47,247 nucleotides of DNA, from positions 1-47,247 of the forward strand of contig JADJVQ010000058.1 in the NCBI GenBank assembly GCA_016710525.1. The letters run 5' to 3'. The notes beneath the pieces were generated by a model, which ran no database searches, was not told where the DNA came from, and saw only the letters and a program-made list of their open reading frames with translations. Below are positions 25,756 to 33,314 of this stretch, piece after piece (position 1 is the stretch's first letter; the number at the start of each line of letters is the position of its first letter). The DNA is from Burkholderiaceae bacterium. Its GTDB lineage: Bacteria; Pseudomonadota; Gammaproteobacteria; Burkholderiales; Burkholderiaceae_E. Position numbers and translations under genes: made by a program.

Positions 25756-26453
25756 TCGGAAGGGCTCTCGAATCGGTAGCCGACACCCCAGACGGTGACA
25801 ATGCGTCGCGGGTCGCGAGGATCGACTTCCACTTTGGTGCGCAGGCGATTGATGTGCGAGTTCACAGTGTGCTCGTACCCGTCGAACGCAGCTCCCCAGA
25901 CCCGCTCGAGCAGTTCGGCTCGGCTGAACGCTCGCCCCGGATGGCGCACCAGAAAATTCAGCAGATCGAACTCACGCAAAGTGAGCGGCACGGGCTGATC
26001 GCCGTTCAGCAGTTCGCGCCGGGTGATATCCAGTCGAAAGTCCCCGAACGTGAGCGCATGGGCCGACACCGGCGCCAGGCGCATCTGATCGATGCGCCGC
26101 AACAGCGCCCGGACCCGCGCCACGAGCTCCAGCATGGAAAACGGCTTGGCGAGATAGTCGTCGGCCCCCAGCTCCAGACCCAACACGCGATGGGCTTCGG
26201 TCGAGCGGGCACTGAGCATGATCACCGGCACATCGGCATGGCGCGCGCGCAAGTGCCTGCACACATCCCAGCCGTCGGCACCGGGCAGCATCAGATCCAG
26301 AAGGACCAGATCCCAGCGCTGCCGGTCGATGGCGCCGATGGCGCGCAGGCCATCGGCCTCGCGATGCAGCCGATACCCAGCTTGCTCGAGATGAATCCGC
26401 AAGGCGTCGGCGATCGCGTCGTCATCTTCGACCAGCAGCAGTTGTTCGTTCAT
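25749..26453 (-). CDS. OmpR/PhoB-family response regulator
   Basis: A 234-residue transcription factor. The receiver domain has acidic residues Asp10/Asp11, phospho-acceptor Asp53 (VLLDLMLPG), Ser81 and Lys103 (YLAKPFS). The C-terminal winged helix shows LTLREFDLLNFLVRHPGRAF and GYEHTVNSHINRLRTKVE, then VWGVGYRFE. The gene lies 73 bases downstream of a PEP-CTERM protein gene and overlaps the kinase gene. The three may form a transcription unit, and the regulator could control the PEP-CTERM gene; that link is inference. Confidence 0.92.
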   Translation of the reverse strand: MNEQLLLVEDDDAIADALRIHLEQAGYRLHREADGLRAIGAIDRQRWDLVLLDLMLPGADGWDVCRHLRARHADVPVIMLSARSTEAHRVLGLELGADDYLAKPFSMLELVARVRALLRRIDQMRLAPVSAHALTFGDFRLDITRRELLNGDQPVPLTLREFDLLNFLVRHPGRAFSRAELLERVWGAAFDGYEHTVNSHINRLRTKVEVDPRDPRRIVTVWGVGYRFESPSEC

Positions 26454-26526
26454 CAGATGTTCCGCTCGGCGTGCCGGAATGCACCACCATGCGTCGATTG
26501 AAACACAACGACCGGCCGTCGATTCA

Positions 26527-27348
26527 TCACTCGTGCCGGGGCGTTCCGCGCGAATCGGCGCGCCGCCGCCGCCCCAGCCAGCCCACGGGTACCAGCGCGC
26601 CCGCCATCAAGGCCAGCGTAGTCGGCTCGGGCACCGGCGAGGCACTGAACGAGATTCGATAGATGTCGGAATCAGCCGCCAGGGCGGAAAGGTCGAACCC
26701 ATAGCCGGCCGCGGTAGTTAGCCCGTTGAACGCCGACAGCTCATTGAAGCTGAAGCCGACCACACCGTTCTGGGGCGTGCGCAGACCATTGTTCCCGCCC
26801 GCGACAAACGCGGCATTCGCAGGATCGGCGATCTCGGAGCCGGCATCCCAGATCGCGCCGGCTCTCTGGACGATCGAGGAAATCAGAAGGTTGCCGTCGG
26901 CGTCCAGCAGCTGGAAGCCAGTGGCCGAATCATTGCCCAGAAAAAGGTCGTTGCTGGGGATCACCATCGTTCCGAACGTAAAGAACCGGTTGATGGCGCT
27001 GTCGACCAGAAAGGTACCGCTGGCGGTGCTGCCAGGGGTCAGGGCACCGCCCACCGAACCCAGCGTGGCAGACGGCTCGGCGGCGGAGAACGCCGGAAAC
27101 CAGGCCGACGCGCTGCCGCCTTCGGCAATCGACACAATCGCCGCGCCGGCGCTTTGCCCCTGGTTGAAGGCATCGAAGGTGCCATTGCCAAAGCCCAGGC
27201 GCAGCGGCGCAAAGCTCACGCTGTTGACCGGCGCGAGGTTTTCGATCGTGACCGTGACCGCAATCGCTGCCGCGCCGGCGGGGCCGCTCAGCGCGAATGC
27301 GCCTGCAGTCAGACAGATGGCCGATGCTCGTGGAATTCGATGAAACAT
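26527..27348 (-). CDS. Spondin-domain PEP-CTERM exported protein
   Basis: A 273-residue exported protein. The signal peptide is about residues 1-27 (cleavage near AGAAA). The body resembles spondin-N domain proteins (VTVTIENLAPVNSVSFAPLR, GNGTFDAFNQGQS). The C-terminus is a textbook PEP-CTERM sorting signal: VPEPTTLALMAG from 239, a hydrophobic stretch to about 258 and RRRR at 260-263. An exosortase would process it; no exosortase or archaeosortase gene is in this window. AGGAG precedes the ATG by 7 bases. A perfect 9-bp palindrome lies about 100 bases upstream. Likely an exopolysaccharide-associated surface protein. Confidence 0.88.
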   Translation of the reverse strand: MFHRIPRASAICLTAGAFALSGPAGAAAIAVTVTIENLAPVNSVSFAPLRLGFGNGTFDAFNQGQSAGAAIVSIAEGGSASAWFPAFSAAEPSATLGSVGGALTPGSTASGTFLVDSAINRFFTFGTMVIPSNDLFLGNDSATGFQLLDADGNLLISSIVQRAGAIWDAGSEIADPANAAFVAGGNNGLRTPQNGVVGFSFNELSAFNGLTTAAGYGFDLSALAADSDIYRISFSASPVPEPTTLALMAGALVPVGWLGRRRRADSRGTPRHE

Positions 27349-27447
27349 GAAGACGCTCCTGACTTTTGATCCATGAGGGGGCGGCAGCGACCCGAGTGCT
27401 GCCGCGATGGGTGATGCTAGGCAAGCGACCTCCCCAAGTCCTCATCG

Positions 27448-27471
27448 AGAGTTCACGGCGCGGTGAACTCT
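27448..27471. promoter_or_regulatory. Perfect inverted repeat (9-6-9) upstream of the PEP-CTERM gene
   Basis: AGAGTTCAC and GTGAACTCT form a perfect 9-bp dyad around GGCGCG, in the 231-base region between the divergent PEP-CTERM and lipoprotein genes. It is about 100 bases upstream of the former and 110 upstream of the latter. Size and symmetry suit a dimeric repressor or activator site. OmpR-type regulators usually prefer direct repeats, so the adjacent regulator is not the obvious ligand. Confidence 0.5.
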
Positions 27472-27579
27472 GCGTTCCATCAGGCCCGTTCAACGGCCGG
27501 CATGGCGCGCCAACATGGCACCGCCGATGGATAATCGGCCGCGGACCGGCGCAACCCGGTGCTACTGCAGGAGCCACAC

Positions 27580-28233
27580 ATGGCGTCGATGCGTTGTTGG
27601 CCCGATAGCCCGGATCGCCCATCCCCGATGGGCGCCCGCGCACGCGGGGGCGGGGGCGGGGGCGGGGGCGGGGGCGGGACCAACCATCGCGGGCGCTGGC
27701 TGGCACTGGCGCTTTCGCTGATGACCGGCGCCTGCGCCAGCCTGCCGCCCGAGCGGGCCGCGCCCCGCATCGAGATGCCGGTGCTGGCCGGATGGTTCGA
27801 AGGCCGGGTCGCCTGGTACATCACCACCGATGTCTCCGATGCGACGGTGGCCCGGGAAAAAGGCGCCAATCACGCGCCCCGGCTGGCCGATTCCCTGCCG
27901 CCGGCGCAGACCAGCGCGAGGCCCCTGCCCGGCGCCCGCAATCCGGTCGACAAGGTGTACGCGTTCACCAACTTCAAGCAGGGCAGCGTGTTCGCGTCCG
28001 CGCCCCGACCCGTCGGCCACCACAGCACCGACAGGAGCTATAGCCCGCTCTGGGAGATGATCACCGTCACCTGGCGGTCAGGCGTCGCGCCGCGCACCCT
28101 CACCTCCGAGGAGCAAGTCCTCGATGCGCAGGAAACGCAACAGGTGACGCTCGGCTACACGAGGGTCGTGGTGAACTGCCCGATCGTCCAGATGGGCGAT
28201 ACGGATCGGCTGTCCGGCGTCGTGCTGAAATGA
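27580..28233 (+). CDS. Putative lipoprotein with an N-terminal polyglycine run
   Basis: A 217-residue secreted protein of unrecognised family. The ATG at 27580 has AGGAG 6 bases upstream; an in-frame ATG at 27628 is an alternative. The lead contains an 11-Gly run encoded by a GGGGGC repeat. A hydrophobic segment follows (WLALALSLMTGACASLP), whose TGAC looks like a lipobox with the lipidated Cys after Ala. The mature part contains AGWFEGRVAWYITTDVSD, NPVDKVYAFTNFKQGSVFAS and VVVNCPIVQMG, conserved-looking segments that I cannot assign. Its stop overlaps the next gene's ATG (ATGA), so it is translationally coupled to the saccharopine-dehydrogenase-like gene. Confidence 0.72.
   Translation: MASMRCWPDSPDRPSPMGARARGGGGGGGGGGGTNHRGRWLALALSLMTGACASLPPERAAPRIEMPVLAGWFEGRVAWYITTDVSDATVAREKGANHAPRLADSLPPAQTSARPLPGARNPVDKVYAFTNFKQGSVFASAPRPVGHHSTDRSYSPLWEMITVTWRSGVAPRTLTSEEQVLDAQETQQVTLGYTRVVVNCPIVQMGDTDRLSGVVLK
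27646..27678 (+). repeat. GGGGGC hexanucleotide tandem repeat inside the lipoprotein gene
   Basis: Five G5 runs separated by single C bases, followed by a G3 run, on the coding strand near the 5' end of the lipoprotein gene. The unit is six bases, so copy-number change alters the glycine count by two without breaking the frame. The pattern also meets the criteria for a very stable G-quadruplex in DNA or mRNA. Confidence 0.9.
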
Positions 28234-29450
28234 AAGCACCCTTTGACCTGATCCTGTTCGGCGCCACCGGCTTCACCGGCCGCCTGGTGGCCGAGTACCT
28301 GAACACCACGTACCGGGTCGGCCAGTCCGTGTCCTGGGCCATCGCCGGACGCAATCTCGACAAGCTGGCGCGGGTGCGCGAACTGATCGGCGCCGACCCC
28401 ACCTTGCCCCTGATCCAGGCGGATGCGACCGATGCGGCGTCGCTGGCGGGACTGGTCGCGCAGACCCGCGCGGTCATCTCCACGGTCGGGCCGTACCAGC
28501 TCCACGGCGAGGCACTCGTCACCGCCTGCGCGCGCGCCGGCACCGACTACGTCGACCTGTGCGGCGAACCCGGCTGGATGGCGCAGATGATCGCGCAGCT
28601 CGACGCACCGGCACGGGCCAGCGGCGCGCGCATCGTGTTTTCGTGCGGCTTCGATTCCATCCCGTTCGACCTGGGCGTCGTCTTCCTTCAGGAAGAGGGC
28701 CTGCGGCGCTTCGGCGTGCCCTTGCGCCGGGTGCGCGGGCGGGTACGGCTCATGAAGGGCGGGTTTTCGGGCGGCACGATGGCCAGCGCAATGGCCACCT
28801 ACGAGGCGATCGGCCGGGATCCCGGCCTGGCCAGGACCCTGGCCGACCCCTTTGCGCTGACCCCCGGCTTCCGGGGGCCCCCGCAGCCCGACGAGCACGG
28901 CGCGATCTACGACAGCGCGGCCCGCTCATGGAGCGGGCCGTTCATCATGGCCACGATCAACACCAAGAACGTCCACCGGACCCACGCGCTGCGTGGCCAC
29001 CCCTGGGGCACCGACTTCATCTACGACGAGCGCATGCTGACCGGCGATGTCCCGGGCGGCGAACGGCGGGCACGCGGGCTGGCGCGCACCACCCGAATCC
29101 AGACCGCCCTGCTGGGATTGGCACCGGCCCGCGGCCTGCTGCGCCGATTCGTGCTGCCCAAACCGGGCGAGGGCCCCAGCCAGCGCGAACGCGACACCGG
29201 CCGCTTCGATCTGCTGTTCATCGGCGAGACCGCCGACGGCCGTACGCTGCGCGCCGGCGTGACCGGTGACCGCGATCCGGGCTACGGCTCGACCTCGAAA
29301 ATGATTTCCGAAAGCGCGCTGTGCCTGGTCGAGCAGGTGGATCGATCGATGACGCCGGGCGGCGTGTGGACGCCCGGTGCGGCGATGGGACTGGCGCTGG
29401 CGCGCCGGCTGCAGGAGCGCGCAGGGCTGGGCTTTTCGATCGAGGAATGA
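28230..29450 (+). CDS. Saccharopine dehydrogenase-like / trans-acting enoyl reductase family protein
   Basis: A 406-residue NAD(P)-binding Rossmann protein. It opens with DLILFGATGFTGRLVAEYL, the hallmark of the saccharopine dehydrogenase-like group that includes mycobacterial trans-acting enoyl reductase homologues. Further signatures are WAIAGRNLDKL, VISTVGPYQLHGEALVTACA, GTDYVDLCGEPGWM, FSCGFDSIPFDLGV and MKGGFSGGTMASA. It is not a lysine-pathway enzyme in this context. The most likely role is reduction of a lipid-like or polyketide substrate, which is inference from homologues. It is coupled by ATGA to the upstream lipoprotein gene and followed 9 bases later by another lipoprotein gene. 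Confidence 0.87.
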   Translation: MKAPFDLILFGATGFTGRLVAEYLNTTYRVGQSVSWAIAGRNLDKLARVRELIGADPTLPLIQADATDAASLAGLVAQTRAVISTVGPYQLHGEALVTACARAGTDYVDLCGEPGWMAQMIAQLDAPARASGARIVFSCGFDSIPFDLGVVFLQEEGLRRFGVPLRRVRGRVRLMKGGFSGGTMASAMATYEAIGRDPGLARTLADPFALTPGFRGPPQPDEHGAIYDSAARSWSGPFIMATINTKNVHRTHALRGHPWGTDFIYDERMLTGDVPGGERRARGLARTTRIQTALLGLAPARGLLRRFVLPKPGEGPSQRERDTGRFDLLFIGETADGRTLRAGVTGDRDPGYGSTSKMISESALCLVEQVDRSMTPGGVWTPGAAMGLALARRLQERAGLGFSIEE

Positions 29451-29459
29451 CTGCGGCAG

Positions 29460-30908
29460 ATGCGTCCGTCGAACCGAATGCTGGCGATCGCGCTGACCAC
29501 GCTGGCGGCCTGCGGCGGCTCGTCCGACCGCTTCGAACCACCCGCCACGCTCGCGCTCCCGGCGGACCTGGTCCCGGCCGCCCAGACGCTCTTCTTCAAT
29601 CGCGGCCCGTCACCCTTCAATCCCAAGTACGGCGGCAGTACCGTGCGCGAGTGGCTGATCCTCGACCCGGATGGAGGAGCCATCGGCAGGCGCTCGGCCG
29701 ATGACGGCCGGCAGCTCACGCCGATCGGCCAATGGCGCGTGTCGGACGAGCGGCTGATCGTCGAACAGCCCCAAGCGCCGGCCCAGAGCTTCGAGTTGAA
29801 CTGGGAGACCGCCGCCGGCCTGCGGCTGCAGGCCCGCCCGGGCGCCGATCCGGGCTTCTTCGCCCGGCGCTGGGTCGGCGACCAGACGGTGACGCTGCCC
29901 GGCATGCCGGGCCGCTTCGCCGATGGCCTGGCAGCGCTCGAGCGCGCCTGTCCGGGCGTGTCCGATCCTGTTGACGCCGCTCCCTGGTGGGCCGGATCGC
30001 TGGATCTTGGCCGCGATGGGCGCTATCGCGCCAGCCTCCAGCTGATGCGCTCGTGCGCCCCTGGCAGCGGAGCGGTCGCCGTGGACAGCGGCCATCCGCT
30101 GGCACGGCTGCGGGCGGGCAGCTGGCGGATCACCGGTGCGGGCCGCCAGCTCGAGTTCGCCGAAGCGGGTGGCGAGCGCCTGCTGATGCGCCTGGATGGC
30201 CTCGCCGCCCCACAGGCCGGGTGGGCCGGGATCTGCCTGGAGGGCGCCTTGCTGGGCAGCGCCGCCGCCCCTGCCGAGGTCGAGGGCCTGCTGACGCCGC
30301 GCTCGGCGGCGCCGGTGCGCGGCAATCTGCCGCTGGTGCTCGAAGAAGCCGACGGGTGCCTGCCGGCACGCCTGAAGACCCCCCTCGCCCCGGTGGCGGT
30401 CTCGCTGGAACTGCATGTCGACGGCCTCGCGCTGGCCGATGGCCTGGGCGATCGGGCTGCTGACGTGGCGACCTGGCGGCTCGACGGCCAAACCCTCACC
30501 CTGCGATCGGCGCCTGGCGAGACCCTTGCTACCGCCTCGATGCGCTGGCAGTCCCTGAACGGCGAGCCTGGCCGGCGGCGCCGATCTGATCGGCGCCTGG
30601 TCGGCTCGCAGCTTCCAGGGGACCGGCTTCTCCAGGAGCCGGCGTGCTCAACACCTACCGGCAGGGGGCGCGTTTCGTCTCGACCCCGGCACTGGACCGA
30701 CACCTCCGGCGACGCCGGCGCCGACGCCGCTGACCCGGTTCGGCGCCGACTCTCGGGAGCCGGGGCAGGGTCCCGGGGGCCCGTTCGCAGCGAGACGGCA
30801 GGGTGTTCGCGCTGCGGGCGTCCTTCGAGACGCCAGGCGGCACGCTGGCGTCAGACCGCCTGGGCACGCAGACGCCGCGCCTGCAGATCGATGGCGCGCA
30901 GTTCGTGA
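29460..30908 (+). CDS. Lipoprotein of unknown function with a frameshifted 3' end
   Basis: The signal MRPSNRMLAIALTTLAACGG has a clear lipobox (LAAC, Cys18). About 360 residues look genuinely coding, with segments such as EWLILDPDGG, WRITGAGRQLEFAEAGGERL and VEGLLTPRSAAPVRG. No family is recognised. After WQSLNGEP (about 30560) the frame becomes Arg-rich nonsense, while protein-like sequence moves to other frames: ADLIGAWSARSFQGTGFS at about 30580, GVLNTYRQGARFVSTPALD at about 30640, and DGRVFALRASFETPGGTLAS leading to FVRR and a TGA at 30914-30916. At least two, probably four, frame changes occur within about 250 bases, so the C-terminus is degraded or the sequence is faulty. It is in one operon with the two genes upstream. 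Confidence 0.65.
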   Translation: MRPSNRMLAIALTTLAACGGSSDRFEPPATLALPADLVPAAQTLFFNRGPSPFNPKYGGSTVREWLILDPDGGAIGRRSADDGRQLTPIGQWRVSDERLIVEQPQAPAQSFELNWETAAGLRLQARPGADPGFFARRWVGDQTVTLPGMPGRFADGLAALERACPGVSDPVDAAPWWAGSLDLGRDGRYRASLQLMRSCAPGSGAVAVDSGHPLARLRAGSWRITGAGRQLEFAEAGGERLLMRLDGLAAPQAGWAGICLEGALLGSAAAPAEVEGLLTPRSAAPVRGNLPLVLEEADGCLPARLKTPLAPVAVSLELHVDGLALADGLGDRAADVATWRLDGQTLTLRSAPGETLATASMRWQSLNGEPGRRRRSDRRLVGSQLPGDRLLQEPACSTPTGRGRVSSRPRHWTDTSGDAGADAADPVRRRLSGAGAGSRGPVRSETAGCSRCGRPSRRQAARWRQTAWARRRRACRSMARSS

Positions 30909-30918
30909 GGCGCTGAGC

Positions 30919-31509
30919 TCAGCCGGCGTCGAACTGCTGGGCGTTCTTGCCGCGAAAGGGCGCGTAGAAGGCCTTGATGTCCCGCATGTCGCGCTCGATG
31001 TCGCCGGTCGGCTGGAACACCGGACCCAGACCGGCCCGCTTGTGCGTGTAGTCCATGAAGGCCAGTTGAATCGGCACTTCGGCGGCCAGCGCGATGTAAT
31101 AAAAGCCGGTGCGCCATTGGGTGGTCTTGCTGCGGGTGCCCTCGGGCGGCACGATCAGCTGCACCGTCCCGTGCGCCGCCTTGAGCGCGGCAGCCGAGGC
31201 CGCGACCAGGTTGTTCGACTGATCGCGCTGCACGGCAATGCCGCCCAGCCAGCGCATCACCGGTCCGAACGGCGGCCGGAAGATCGACGCCTTGCCCATC
31301 CAGTAGACATTCAGGCGCAGCACGAAGGCGGTCATCAGCGTGTAGGGCAGGTCCCAGTTGCTGGTGTGCGGCGCGGCGATGAGCACGCACTTGCGCGCAT
31401 CGGCCGGCAAGGTGCCTTCGATGCGCCAGCCGGCCAGTTTCAGGAAGGCGATCGACCCTGCGCGCAGCAGGGTGTTGATCACGGGGGTACCGAAGATGGT
31501 GAGATGCAT
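30919..31509 (-). CDS. 1-acylglycerol-3-phosphate acyltransferase-like (PlsC family) protein
   Basis: A 196-residue membrane-associated acyltransferase. The catalytic HX4D box is APHTSNWDLP (His48, Asp53), and a VPPEGTRSKTTQWRTGFYYI segment matches the phosphate-binding EGTR motif. The N-terminus is hydrophobic enough for membrane association. Short members of this type are common in Proteobacteria and may act on lysophospholipids or other lipids. It converges with the degraded lipoprotein gene (ends 3 bases apart) and precedes no other gene in its own direction. Confidence 0.88.
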   Translation of the reverse strand: MHLTIFGTPVINTLLRAGSIAFLKLAGWRIEGTLPADARKCVLIAAPHTSNWDLPYTLMTAFVLRLNVYWMGKASIFRPPFGPVMRWLGGIAVQRDQSNNLVAASAAALKAAHGTVQLIVPPEGTRSKTTQWRTGFYYIALAAEVPIQLAFMDYTHKRAGLGPVFQPTGDIERDMRDIKAFYAPFRGKNAQQFDAG

Positions 31510-31566
31510 GCGCCGAGCATAGCCCAGCGGGCGCCCCGTCCCCGGCCGGTCCCCGGCGCGGCAGGC

Positions 31567-32148
31567 TCATCGGTAGGTGCGCAGCACCTCGTAGCGGCGC
31601 GGCGCACCCGGACACGATTCGACCAGCGCGTAGTGGTCGACCGGCCAGGACAGCGGCGATACGCCCGCCGGCGCGATCGCATCGCGTGCGCGCCGAGCCA
31701 GCGTCACATGCGGACGATAGGGCCGCGCCTCCACGGGCACGTCCAGACGAACCAGCGCGCGACCCAGCTGATCGTGCAGCCGGGTCAGTTCCACCGGGCA
31801 GACGGCGGGCTCCCACACGGCGACACCGTTGGGCCACACCGCCAGCGGTGCGAGCAGCAGCTCGAAGGGCGTGACAGGCACGGCCAAACCCCGGGTCAGT
31901 TCGGGCACGCGCACCCGCGGCACCTCGCCCAGGAAATGCACCGTCAGGTGCAGGTGCCGCGGTGGCACCCTCCCGGCGTCGCGGCCCCACTGCCACGCAT
32001 CGCGGCAGGCCAGCAGCGCCTGGCGCACCGGTTCTTCGGGCCACAGGGCCAGAAACAGACGGGCAGTGCCGGCATCGGGAGCGACGCCGCGCGAGCTGCC
32101 GCGGTTCGCGCGCGGATCGCCGCGCTTGATCGGTCGGATCGCTTGCAT
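31567..32148 (-). CDS. thpR: RNA 2',3'-cyclic phosphodiesterase (2'-5' RNA ligase family)
   Basis: A 193-residue 2H-phosphoesterase, opening 2',3'-cyclic phosphates at RNA ends and reversibly joining 2'-5' ends. Both HxTx motifs are present: HLTV at 67-70 (HLHLTVHFLGEV) and HVTL at 147-150 (YRPHVTLARR). ARLFLALWPEEPVRQAL is the typical first strand-helix. About 25 additional basic residues precede the domain. It lies 57 bases upstream of the acyltransferase gene on the same strand and is divergent from the FAH gene. The RtcB gene is only 3 kb away. Confidence 0.88.
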   Translation of the reverse strand: MQAIRPIKRGDPRANRGSSRGVAPDAGTARLFLALWPEEPVRQALLACRDAWQWGRDAGRVPPRHLHLTVHFLGEVPRVRVPELTRGLAVPVTPFELLLAPLAVWPNGVAVWEPAVCPVELTRLHDQLGRALVRLDVPVEARPYRPHVTLARRARDAIAPAGVSPLSWPVDHYALVESCPGAPRRYEVLRTYR

Positions 32149-32366
32149 CGATACTGGGGCCGTCGGCCCTGGCGTGGCGGGGATCTCGAGTGTGCCGCAT
32201 CCTGGACGCGATCCCCGCGTGGACGGGCGTGCGGGTCGTTCGGCAGCGCAAGAACGGCTGAAGCCCGCCCCGGGTCTCGATATCGGCCGCGCGCGCCGCC
32301 CATTGCCATTGCGGCGCGTTGCACGCGCCTCTAAGCTCTCGCAACCCCAAGCCCCCGGAGAACACC

Positions 32367-33299
32367 ATGAAACTGATGTACTTCAACGACTATCGCCTCG
32401 GCGTGCTCAAAGGCGACCACGTCGTCGACGTCAGCTCGGTGGTCCAGTCCATTCCACACACCGGCCCGGGTGACCTGATGAACGGGCTGATCGCGCGATG
32501 GGCCGACTATCGCGGTGCGATCGAGCAGGCGGTGGCCGCCGCGCCGGGCGTGCCGCTGTCTCAGGTCACCTTACGCCCGCCGCTGCCCAAGCCGGTGAAC
32601 ATCGAGTGCATGGCGGTCAACTACATGGAGGACGGCACCCGCACCGAGCCGGCCCCGATCAATGCCTTTCACAAGTCGCCCGGCTGCATCATCGGTCCGG
32701 GCGGAACCCTGGTGCTGCCGGACATCCCGGCCAGCGTATTCGAAGGCGAAGCCGAGCTGGCACTGGTCATCGGCAAGCCGGCCAGCCACGTGCCCGCCGA
32801 ACGCGCGATGGAATATGTGTTCGGCTACATGAACTTCATCGATGGTTCGGCACGCGGCGTGGTGCCCTCCAACAACGTCTTCTACCAGATGAAGTCGCGC
32901 GCCACCTTTGCGCCGATCGGGCCGTTCCTGGTCACCGCCGACGAAGTGCCCGATCCGCAGAAGCTGCAGGTCAGACTGTGGGTGAACGGCGAGCTCAAGC
33001 AGCATTTCAACACCGACGACATGGCGCACAAGATCGCCCGCTGCATCGAGTGGGTCAGCTCGATCCACGACCTCGAGCCCGGCGACATCATCGCCACCGG
33101 CACCAACCACCGCGGTCTGTCGGCCATCCAGGACAACGACACGGTCGAACTGGAATGCGAAGGCATGGGCCGCCTCAGCATCAAGGTGCGCGACGACCTC
33201 AAGCGAACCTGGGCGCGCGAGACGCGGCTCGAGCGCGAACAGAAGGGGCTGGAGGGCCTGACCCCCCAGCTCACGGGCAAATACGCGAAGGCTCGCTGA
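32367..33299 (+). CDS. Fumarylacetoacetate hydrolase family protein
   Basis: A 310-residue FAH-fold metalloenzyme, expected to hydrolyse or decarboxylate a 2-oxo or acylpyruvate-like acid. The metal-binding acidic set is visible in FEGEAELALVIGK (Glu128/Glu130) and NFIDGSARG (Asp159). MKSRATFAPIGPFLVTADEV and GDIIATGTNHRG are typical of the catalytic core. The N-terminal 75 residues form the extra domain seen in two-domain FAH proteins. The start follows GGAGAACACC. It is divergent from thpR, and its end converges with the UGSC-like gene after 15 bases. Confidence 0.9.
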   Translation: MKLMYFNDYRLGVLKGDHVVDVSSVVQSIPHTGPGDLMNGLIARWADYRGAIEQAVAAAPGVPLSQVTLRPPLPKPVNIECMAVNYMEDGTRTEPAPINAFHKSPGCIIGPGGTLVLPDIPASVFEGEAELALVIGKPASHVPAERAMEYVFGYMNFIDGSARGVVPSNNVFYQMKSRATFAPIGPFLVTADEVPDPQKLQVRLWVNGELKQHFNTDDMAHKIARCIEWVSSIHDLEPGDIIATGTNHRGLSAIQDNDTVELECEGMGRLSIKVRDDLKRTWARETRLEREQKGLEGLTPQLTGKYAKAR

Positions 33300-33314
33300 A
33301 CCGTCGCGGCGGCG

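Noticed and set aside
30851..32386. A 511-codon minus-strand frame across the acyltransferase and ThpR genes
   Set aside because: It runs in a different register through two genes with recognised catalytic motifs and shows Arg/Ala/Gly-rich nonsense.
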